Part shown: piece after piece, positions 23,219 through 28,575 of the stretch
Position numbering within the stretch: the stretch's first letter is position 1
Layout of the letters: each line of letters begins with the position of its first letter
From: CAYYYA01 sp964487895
Lineage (GTDB): Bacteria; Patescibacteriota; Patescibacteriia; UBA1558; 2-01-FULL-52-15
Assembly: GCA_964487895.1 (NCBI GenBank)
Contig: CAZASM010000011.1
Location: forward strand, 1-28,575
Direction of reading: 5' to 3'
Length of the DNA stretch: 28,575 nucleotides
The notes under the pieces: model-generated
The model's input: the letters and a program-made list of their open reading frames with translations, nothing else
Told to the model about the DNA's origin: nothing
Database searches by the model: none
Position numbers and translations under genes: made by a program

Positions 23219-24988
23219 GCCAGTGAAACCGCCGGCCTGAATATTCCATAATTTCTTGTAAATTCCCTTTTTAGATAAGAGTTGCTGGTGCGTGCCGGTA
23301 TCAACCACCGTTCCACCTTCCATGACAATAATTCTATCCATCATCATAATAGTTGATAAACGATGAGCAATAACAATGGTGGTTTTATCTTTCATCAATT
23401 CAGCCAAGGCCGCTTGGATTAACTGTTCTGACTCGGAATCAAGACTGGAAGTTGCCTCATCAAGTACTAAAATCGGAGCATCTTTTAAAATTGCTCTGGC
23501 TATAGCCACTCGCTGACGTTCACCGCCTGAAAGTTTGATACCGCGCTCACCTACATAAGTCTGATATCCTTCTGAAGTTTGTTTGATAAAATCATGACAG
23601 CGAGCTTTCTTGGCTGCCGAGATCACCTCTGCATCTGTCGCGTCTTTGCGTCCATAGCGAATATTATCCATCAAAGTACGATGAAATAAAATAGGCTCCT
23701 GCGGTACCAAAGCAATATTCCCACGCAAGCTATCTTGAGTCACATCAGCAATATTCTGCCCATCAATCAATATCTGACCGCCAGCAATGTCATGGAAACG
23801 AAATAATAATTTGGTAATAGTCGTCTTACCGGCTCCTGAAGCTCCGACGAGAGCTATTTTCTCATGAGGCTTGATATCTAAATTAAAGTCTTTCAATACA
23901 GCTCTAGTTGATTGGAAATAAAAAGAAACTTTATTAAATTCAATGTGTCCTAATTTAACTGATAATTTTTTGGCTTTCGGTTTATCCTGTACTTCATAGG
24001 GTAATTCTAAAATCTCCACCATCTCACCAGCATCTGCAACGCCTTCAAAGACATTTCTAAAAGATCTACCAATTTGCCACAACCTGCTTGATACGGCGGC
24101 TAAATAACCATCAATCAAAACCAAATCACCAACCGTTAGGACTCCTTGTGACCAGAGATGCAATCCCCAAATAATTAACCCAAAATTGAAGAAAAGCATG
24201 AAAAAATGCTGAACAGCAAAAACAACTTCTCCTCGATTCCAACCTTTCATCTGAAGTTTCTTCCACTTAGTTTGAATTGTGCTATATCGCTCCTGCTCCT
24301 GACGAACCCCGTTGAATAATTTAATGTTCAAATTATTTGTCAACGCATCAGCTAATAAGCCCGTGGCTTCGGAATCCACAGCAACCCTTTTGATATCAAT
24401 TTTCATCTTCCATAATGCAGCCCAATAGTTACCAAGGATAAATAACGCAAACCAGATAAAAAATATCAAAGCAATAAAAGGAAAACGAAACGATAAGCCA
24501 ATTACCGATGAAGTAATAATAACGATGACTGGAATGAAGCTAAACTGCAACTCATCGGCCAAGCGTTCAAACGACCTACTAATACGACCAACTTTGCGAA
24601 CTAGTGAGCCGGTGAAATTATCAGAATAAAATTTATAAGAATGGCCGAGCAGATAATCAAAGCTTGACTGCTGTAAATCGGACATGACATTAGTCTGAAA
24701 ATAGTTAGTTGAAAACCCTACTAATCTCCACAAAATCCAGCGAGCAAAGGCAATTAGAAACATAACTCCAACTACACTCCAAACAGCGTCTGACACACGA
24801 CTGACTACTTGCTGTGCAGTCAGGAGATCAATTAACTCTTTGAAATACCATATCCCCAAAGCATCCAAACCAACTGCTAATATCGTAGATACTACAATTA
24901 TCAAAGCTGGCCACGGATATTTCATCGCGTGTTGCCAAAATACTTTGAGAATAGTTTTCTTAGAAACTGTTAATTTTTTCTCTGTCAT
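23216..24988 (-). CDS. ABC exporter, fused permease-ATPase (MsbA-like)
   Basis: A 590-aa half-transporter that should work as a homodimer. The N-terminal type I exporter domain has six membrane helices (about residues 25-320). The ATPase domain follows: Walker A 'GASGAGKT' (382-389), Q-loop in 'LVPQEP', signature 'LSGGERQ' (486-492), Walker B 'ILVLDE' (D510, E511), D-loop 'SSLD' and switch H542 in 'IAHRLST'. All catalytic residues are intact. Substrates of this family include lipids, drugs and peptides. The neighbours do not identify the cargo. The histidine phosphatase gene lies upstream, with a hairpin between them. Confidence 0.92.
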   Translation of the reverse strand: MTEKKLTVSKKTILKVFWQHAMKYPWPALIIVVSTILAVGLDALGIWYFKELIDLLTAQQVVSRVSDAVWSVVGVMFLIAFARWILWRLVGFSTNYFQTNVMSDLQQSSFDYLLGHSYKFYSDNFTGSLVRKVGRISRSFERLADELQFSFIPVIVIITSSVIGLSFRFPFIALIFFIWFALFILGNYWAALWKMKIDIKRVAVDSEATGLLADALTNNLNIKLFNGVRQEQERYSTIQTKWKKLQMKGWNRGEVVFAVQHFFMLFFNFGLIIWGLHLWSQGVLTVGDLVLIDGYLAAVSSRLWQIGRSFRNVFEGVADAGEMVEILELPYEVQDKPKAKKLSVKLGHIEFNKVSFYFQSTRAVLKDFNLDIKPHEKIALVGASGAGKTTITKLLFRFHDIAGGQILIDGQNIADVTQDSLRGNIALVPQEPILFHRTLMDNIRYGRKDATDAEVISAAKKARCHDFIKQTSEGYQTYVGERGIKLSGGERQRVAIARAILKDAPILVLDEATSSLDSESEQLIQAALAELMKDKTTIVIAHRLSTIMMMDRIIVMEGGTVVDTGTHQQLLSKKGIYKKLWNIQAGGFTG

Positions 24989-25020
24989 AAAAAATAATTA
25001 TAGCTCATCTTAAGCTATAA
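24989..25020 (-). terminator. Hairpin that ends the histidine phosphatase gene and holds the exporter's -10
   Basis: TTATAGCT (24998-25005) and AGCTATAA (25013-25020) are followed on the minus strand by TTATTTTTT, right up to the exporter's ATG 24988. The same bases hold TATAAT (24997-25002), 8 nt before that ATG. Confidence 0.6.
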
Positions 25021-25043
25021 ATAAATGATATTAATAAATTAAT

Positions 25044-25643
25044 TTATAGAGTGATGAGATCTTGAACTTGAATTTTTTCACCGTCGATAGAAACTGGTGT
25101 AATTGAACCTTTGGTTGGATATTCATGCGCTTGCAACAGTTTACGGATTTTAACCATATCATGTACGGCTGGTAACTGTTCGCCAAGTAGTGCCAGTTTG
25201 AGAAAAAGTACTGGATCACCATGAGAAACAATAATTACATTCCCCTGCTCCTGCTGTAGTTTTTCTTGCCAAAAATCCAACATTCTTTTTTGGACATCAA
25301 ATGGTAACTCACCACCGAGCTCTGCTTGGAAACTAAATGGTCGATCGTCATACTGCTCCCAATCTTTCAACGGCATACCCTGCATCATACTGAGGTCTTC
25401 TAATAACCTCTGGTCATAGGTGATAGGCAAATGCAACGACTCATTAATCAAATCGCTCGTTTGACGACAACGCAGAACAGCGCTAGAAAAAATCTTACTG
25501 ACATTTTTGTCCTGAAACCACTGACCTAGTCTAACAGCGTGCTCTTTCCCAGCCACTGACAAAGTCACTGGTAAACGACCATGAAAAATCTGCTGTGGAT
25601 TCTCAAAATCAGTATGGCGGACTAAATAGAAGGTTTTTATCAT
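25044..25643 (-). CDS. Histidine phosphatase family protein (phosphoglycerate mutase-like)
   Basis: A 199-aa protein with the family's 'LVRHTDFEN' motif (R9, H10, the phospho-accepting histidine), R58 in 'SSAVLRCRQT', E82 in 'RLLEDLSM' as likely proton donor, and H141 in 'IIVSHGD'. The active site looks complete. The family includes cofactor-dependent phosphoglycerate mutases, CobC-like phosphatases and fructose-2,6-bisphosphatases. The small size and the absence of the mutase-specific insert favour a broad phosphatase. Its promoter includes a 14-bp palindrome. Confidence 0.85.
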   Translation of the reverse strand: MIKTFYLVRHTDFENPQQIFHGRLPVTLSVAGKEHAVRLGQWFQDKNVSKIFSSAVLRCRQTSDLINESLHLPITYDQRLLEDLSMMQGMPLKDWEQYDDRPFSFQAELGGELPFDVQKRMLDFWQEKLQQEQGNVIIVSHGDPVLFLKLALLGEQLPAVHDMVKIRKLLQAHEYPTKGSITPVSIDGEKIQVQDLITL

Positions 25644-25645
25644 CA

Positions 25646-25681
25646 GGCCCTTATTTTAGCTAAAATTGGCTTTTTATTCAA
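25646..25681 (-). promoter_or_regulatory. Promoter and palindrome upstream of the histidine phosphatase gene
   Basis: TTGAAT (25676-25681), 17 nt, TAAAAT (25653-25658). The -10 forms half of the perfect palindrome ATTTTAGCTAAAAT (25653-25666). The start point falls about 3 nt before ATG 25643. Confidence 0.5.
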
Positions 25682-25706
25682 ATCAAGAAGCTTGTCCGTT
25701 AGATAA

Positions 25707-25735
25707 TTGACATATTAGGCTTATTTAGTTATACT
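25707..25735 (+). promoter_or_regulatory. Strong promoter of the tRNA-rpmG operon
   Basis: Consensus TTGACA (25707-25712), 17-nt spacer, TATACT (25730-25735), 46 nt before the first tRNA gene. Confidence 0.85.
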
Positions 25736-25781
25736 CTGACAGTAAATTTGCTATGTTTATAGCAGTTTCTCATAGGGTTCT

Positions 25782-25857
25782 GCCACCCTAGCTCAGTTGG
25801 TAGAGCAACGGTTTTGTAAACCGTAGGTCGTCGGTTCGAGCCCGACGGGTGGCTCCA
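25782..25857 (+). tRNA. tRNA-Thr (anticodon TGT)
   Basis: Acceptor stem GCCACCC/GGGTGGC, anticodon stem ACGGT/ACCGT with loop TTTGTAA, intact T-arm (TTCGAGC), and an encoded CCA end. Confidence 0.96.
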
Positions 25858-25913
25858 TCCCGCTCAACGGGACTCCGATCCCATAAATTAATTAATTCAG
25901 AACTGATCATCTT

Positions 25914-26072
25914 ATGTCACAAGAAAGCCTAGTCGGTCTTGAATGCTCTGTTTGCCATCGTATCAACTATCATACGACGCGTAACCAGAAAAAAATCAAA
26001 GAACGATTGCTCATGAGCAAATTTTGCAAGTTTTGCAAAAAACATACTGAACACAAAGAAACCAAAGTTTAA
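25914..26072 (+). CDS. rpmG: 50S ribosomal protein bL33
   Basis: A 52-aa protein beginning MSQESLVGLECSVC, with two CxxC pairs ('ECSVCHR' and 'KFCKFCKKH') that make the zinc-ribbon form of L33. 'YHTTRNQKK' is the usual central part. It stabilises the E-site region of the large subunit. The gene lies between tRNA-Thr and tRNA-Trp on the plus strand. The common partners secE and nusG do not follow. The ATG has no visible Shine-Dalgarno. A small dyad (AACCAA/TTGGTT) spans its stop codon. Confidence 0.95.
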   Translation: MSQESLVGLECSVCHRINYHTTRNQKKIKERLLMSKFCKFCKKHTEHKETKV

Positions 26073-26124
26073 TACCTTGGTTCTGGCGGCAGGAGTAATT
26101 GAATGCTAAAATATCGGTCACGGG

Positions 26125-26224
26125 TTCCGCACCTTTGATAGGAGCTTAGTTAAGTGGTATAACTTCGGTCTCCAAAACCGATGTCGTGGGTTCGATTCCC
26201 TCAGCTCCTGCCAAAGGTGCGGAA
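26125..26224 (+). repeat. 12-bp inverted repeat enclosing tRNA-Trp
   Basis: TTCCGCACCTTT (26125-26136) and AAAGGTGCGGAA (26213-26224) match perfectly and would pair in the precursor RNA just outside the acceptor stem. Confidence 0.85.
26140..26213 (+). tRNA. tRNA-Trp (anticodon CCA)
   Basis: Acceptor AGGAGCT/AGCTCCT, anticodon stem TCGGT/ACCGA with loop CTCCAAA, encoded CCA end. The T-stem has one T-T mismatch (GTGGG against CCCTC), and the variable loop is 4 nt. Confidence 0.94.
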
Positions 26225-26250
26225 TAGATATCCTGCACTCTTAGCATGCC

Positions 26251-26290
26251 GAGACGCTAAGCGTCTCAAAATCGGCACGCTCAGCGTGCC
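26251..26290. repeat. Two palindromes before tRNA-Thr(GGT)
   Basis: GAGACGCTAAGCGTCTC (26251-26267) and GGCACGCTCAGCGTGCC (26274-26290). The second shares its last three bases with the tRNA 5' end. Confidence 0.8.
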
Positions 26291-26363
26291 GACGTAGCTC
26301 AGTTGGTAGAGCGCATCCATGGTAAGGATGAGGTCACCAGTTCAATTCTGGTCGTCGGCTCCA
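26288..26363 (+). tRNA. tRNA-Thr (anticodon GGT)
   Basis: Acceptor GCCGACG/CGTCGGC, anticodon stem CATCC/GGATG with loop ATGGTAA, encoded CCA end. It is the second threonine tRNA in the operon. Confidence 0.96.
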
Positions 26364-26394
26364 TTCAGAGAATCGTGGAGAAAAATTGAATCGT

Positions 26395-26481
26395 GGGTCG
26401 GTACCGAAGTGGTCAAACGGGGCAGACTGTAAATCTGCTGGCCTTGCGCCTTCGTAGGTTCGAGCCCTACCCGGCCCACCA
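26395..26481 (+). tRNA. tRNA-Tyr (anticodon GTA)
   Basis: A class II tRNA with a long variable arm. Acceptor GGGTCGG/CCGGCCC (one G-T pair), anticodon stem GCAGA/TCTGC with loop CTGTAAA, encoded CCA end. Confidence 0.95.
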
Positions 26482-26527
26482 TCCCGCCGTTGGCGGGATG
26501 TCACCCTAAGCTTTAGTGCAGGGTGAC
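26480..26527. repeat. Two hairpins after tRNA-Tyr
   Basis: CATCCCGCC/GGCGGGATG (26480-26488 and 26492-26500) and GTCACCCT/AGGGTGAC (26500-26507 and 26520-26527). They overlap by one base and precede the terminator. Confidence 0.75.
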
Positions 26528-26533
26528 TAAACT

Positions 26534-26564
26534 AAAAAAACAATCCTTATCAGATTGCTTTTTT
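26534..26564. terminator. Bidirectional terminator between the tRNA operon and the TPR gene
   Basis: CAATC/GATTG (26541-26545 and 26553-26557) is flanked by an A-run (26534-26540) and a T-run (26559-26564), serving the plus-strand tRNAs and the minus-strand TPR gene. Confidence 0.8.
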
Positions 26565-26570
26565 GTTTAT

Positions 26571-27458
26571 TTAAATTGCCTCCAACTTCTTCCGCAATTG
26601 ATCAATCTTATTATTATCCGGATTAACCTCAATCAACCGTTCGAGATAATCAAAACCCTGCTCTTTATCTGATAGTAGAACACTCAACTCAACCAGAAAA
26701 TCCAGAATCTTCGGATTATTAGGAGCTAAAATTAATGAACGCTTAGCTGCTTCCAGTGCTTTATCCAATTCTTCTAAATCTTGATAGATGTTCGCTAATT
26801 GCAAATAATAGACATAATTATTCTCGTCTAAAGAAATAGAACGTAAATAGTCTTCCTCTGCCTCTTTCAGATTACCTTGATCAGCAGAGATCTGTGCCAA
26901 ACCTTGATATACTTTAGGATCTTCATGGTGGGTCAAGCGTAATAAATATTCTAAGGTTTCTTTAGCATGAGCTAACTCTTTCTTCCCCTGATAAGCTTGC
27001 ACCAGTAGAAAATAAGTGTCACGATGATGGTCATTCATAGCTAAAGCATCGATCAATACTTCCTCAGCTTTACCATATTCTTCTTCATCTAAATAAGTCT
27101 TAGCATTACCTAGTAGATCTTCTAACACCTTACTTTTCTTGACCTCAGAGGATAAATCTTTATGGGTGATTCGTTTGTACTCACGTTCTAACTGTAGCAA
27201 TCTGTTTTGCCAGGACTGAATAATCCCTCGTATACTCCATCTCTGCCAACCAAAAAATTTCTGTAAGGCGGAAAATTGTTGAATAATATCACGCTTCAAT
27301 TTGGCTTCCAAAATTTTATTTTTAACTGCCGCGTCTCGGACACCCGGAACTCGGTCAATATTAATATTGGATAGTTGCGGAAACCGACGGATAACTAAAA
27401 ATAATAAATAGCCGACCGAAGCGATAATAATAAGCAGAAATAAATAGTTCAATATCAT
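26571..27458 (-). CDS. Membrane-anchored TPR protein
   Basis: A 295-aa protein with one N-terminal membrane helix (about residues 3-23), a charged helical linker (about 40-110), and about five tetratricopeptide repeats (about 115-290), for example 'GNLKEAEEDYLRSISLDENN' and 'EELDKALEAAKRSLILAPNN'. TPRs bind protein partners. The soluble part could face either side; the basic residues after the helix favour the cytoplasm. It lies 3 nt after the aldolase gene, so it is likely co-transcribed, although no functional tie is evident. Confidence 0.85.
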   Translation of the reverse strand: MILNYLFLLIIIASVGYLLFLVIRRFPQLSNINIDRVPGVRDAAVKNKILEAKLKRDIIQQFSALQKFFGWQRWSIRGIIQSWQNRLLQLEREYKRITHKDLSSEVKKSKVLEDLLGNAKTYLDEEEYGKAEEVLIDALAMNDHHRDTYFLLVQAYQGKKELAHAKETLEYLLRLTHHEDPKVYQGLAQISADQGNLKEAEEDYLRSISLDENNYVYYLQLANIYQDLEELDKALEAAKRSLILAPNNPKILDFLVELSVLLSDKEQGFDYLERLIEVNPDNNKIDQLRKKLEAI

Positions 27459-27461
27459 ACC

Positions 27462-28334
27462 TTAAGCTTGGTGACTACTACCAAATAATCTCATAACGGC
27501 TTGGGCTTTAGCTTGCATCGGAGCATAACTGGCCGTGAAAATAGCGCGTGGATCGATATGCTTAGCTAGAGCCTTATTGCCCAAAGCCTGACGCAAACCA
27601 GCTAGCAAAGAAATCCGTAAATCAGTATCAACATTAATAATACAAATGCCGGCTTTGATAGCTTGTTTCAGAGCCTTTGGGTCATTACCAGAGCCGCCGT
27701 GCAAAACTAACGGTACCGATACTTCTTTAGCAATCTGACGAATACGCGTTACATCAATATGCTCAACACCTTTGAATGAACCATGAATCGTACCAACCGA
27801 AACAGCCAAAGTATCAATACCTGTTTCGGCAACAAATTGTTTAGCGTGTTTCGGATCAGTCATCAGACTGGTGTAGTCAAAACCCTTTTTCAACTGTACT
27901 AAACCTTCCTTACCGAGAATAGCACCCAATTCTCCCTGCACAGCAGCTTTTGTTTTGCGCGCTGTGATTACGGCTTGTCGAGTTAAAGTAATATTTCTGC
28001 GCAAATTTTCGGTTGAAGCATCCATGTGCACTGAGTTATAACCTAGAGCTAAACAGCGCTTAACAGTCTGAGGATTTTTGCCATGATCCAGATGAATGAC
28101 AATAGGCGCTGATTTACCCATGGTCTCGGCTGTTGTCTTGATAATCTGATACAGTGTCGTGTCACCAGCATAGCTCAGAGCTCCTTCGCTAGTCTGAACA
28201 ATGACAGGAGATTTCTCTGCCACTGCCGCTCTAATAACTGCTTGGGCCATTTCTAAATTCGAGACATTGAAAGCAGGGATAGCGTAACGTTTCTTTTGCG
28301 CTTTACGAACTAAGAGACGTAAATCGGTAATCAT
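27462..28334 (-). CDS. fba: Class II fructose-1,6-bisphosphate aldolase
   Basis: A 290-aa zinc aldolase that interconverts fructose-1,6-bisphosphate with glyceraldehyde-3-phosphate and dihydroxyacetone phosphate. D83 and H84 in 'VIHLDHGK' are the catalytic Asp and first zinc ligand; H184 in 'SVGTIHGSFKG' and H212 in 'LVLHGGSGND' complete the zinc site. 'NVDTDLR' is the phosphate-binding end. The length fits the tagatose/fructose-type class II group, so tagatose-bisphosphate specificity cannot be ruled out. The start overlaps the tpiA stop by 4 bp (ATGA), pairing two consecutive glycolytic steps. Confidence 0.92.
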   Translation of the reverse strand: MITDLRLLVRKAQKKRYAIPAFNVSNLEMAQAVIRAAVAEKSPVIVQTSEGALSYAGDTTLYQIIKTTAETMGKSAPIVIHLDHGKNPQTVKRCLALGYNSVHMDASTENLRRNITLTRQAVITARKTKAAVQGELGAILGKEGLVQLKKGFDYTSLMTDPKHAKQFVAETGIDTLAVSVGTIHGSFKGVEHIDVTRIRQIAKEVSVPLVLHGGSGNDPKALKQAIKAGICIINVDTDLRISLLAGLRQALGNKALAKHIDPRAIFTASYAPMQAKAQAVMRLFGSSHQA

Positions 28335-28575
28335 TGTGTGGCTTTGATTAATGAATAAAACTCTTCAATCTCCAGACTAGCATTACCAACCAAAACTCCG
28401 TCTATCAATTTGAAATCTAAAAATTCTTTAATATTCTCCGCATTGACACTACCACCATAGATAATCCGACATTGATTGCGCACTTGCTCAAGTGGTAAGA
28501 CATCGATCAAAGCCTGCCTGATAACCTTACTCATTCGCTCAGCTTCTGGTGGCTCTATCGCTTGGCCAGTACCTA
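28331..28575 (-). CDS. tpiA: Triosephosphate isomerase, C-terminal part (5' end beyond the window)
   Basis: About 81 codons continue past the right edge. The visible part begins 'GTGQAIEPPEAERMSKVIR', matching the loop-6 region ('iGTGktAtpeqa'), with Gln in place of the usual Lys. It then has 'IIYGGSVNAENI' (phosphate-binding) and 'LIDGVLVGNASLE', where most family members have 'GGASL'. It converts dihydroxyacetone phosphate to glyceraldehyde-3-phosphate, beside the aldolase that makes both. Confidence 0.92.
   Translation of the reverse strand, partial: GTGQAIEPPEAERMSKVIRQALIDVLPLEQVRNQCRIIYGGSVNAENIKEFLDFKLIDGVLVGNASLEIEEFYSLIKATQ

Noticed and set aside
25031..25231. 66-codon open frame in another frame near the histidine phosphatase gene
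   Set aside because: It overlaps the 3' end of the phosphatase gene, whose conserved residues are intact; its own product is unrecognisable.

Overview
The window reads as a fragment of a Candidate Phyla Radiation (Patescibacteria) genome. This rests on gene style: small cell-surface proteins mixing dockerin-like and DUF4215 modules, an N-terminally membrane-anchored CAP protein, a sortase with its substrates, weak or absent Shine-Dalgarno sites, and AT-rich sequence. TGA is used as an ordinary stop (for example at 1210-1212), so the recoded-UGA lineages (Gracilibacteria/SR1) are unlikely. No rank below that can be fixed from the sequence alone. Every protein gene lies on the minus strand except rpmG, which sits with four tRNA genes in a plus-strand island near 25.7-26.5 kb.

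Layout by coordinate: 1-701, the N-terminus of a PilB/GspE-type ATPase and a CheY-like receiver. 779-3170, a coupled membrane operon (EamA permease, anchored clan GH-A glycosidase-like protein, small anchored protein). 3211-4479, a solitary OLD-family ATPase/TOPRIM protein. 4584-12154, the surface block: CAP protein, 523-aa secreted dockerin-like/DUF4215 protein, and a three-gene sortase cassette in which the sortase (10903-11565) lies between two substrates ending in LPDTSG (7565-10858) and LPGTDG (11567-12154). 12345-14319, an SOS pair (lexA then dinB) with an inverted repeat and a REP-like palindrome between them. 14500-16923, a C39-like peptidase, a GT28/MurG-like glycosyltransferase and a small membrane protein. 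17016-18135, a lipoprotein and a ParB-like protein. 18175-22491, a 1241-aa anchored surface protein with a possible glycosidase domain, four thrombospondin-like repeats and FG-GAP-like repeats, preceded by two small proteins. 22567-25643, a lipoprotein, an MsbA-like ABC exporter and a histidine phosphatase. 25707-26564, the tRNA/rpmG operon. 26571-28575, a TPR protein, class II aldolase and the 3' part of tpiA.

Most of the coding capacity serves the cell envelope: export, sortase anchoring, calcium-loop and cysteine-rich modules, and polysaccharide-active enzymes. The likeliest coherent system is the sortase cassette, served by one promoter near 12200 and neighboured by the secreted dockerin-like protein. 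A second pattern is regulatory. Many promoters overlap the terminator of the gene before them, and several -10 boxes lie only 8-9 nt before an ATG, which implies leaderless mRNAs. The lexA and dinB promoters share a candidate operator, GAACGAA(C)GTATA.
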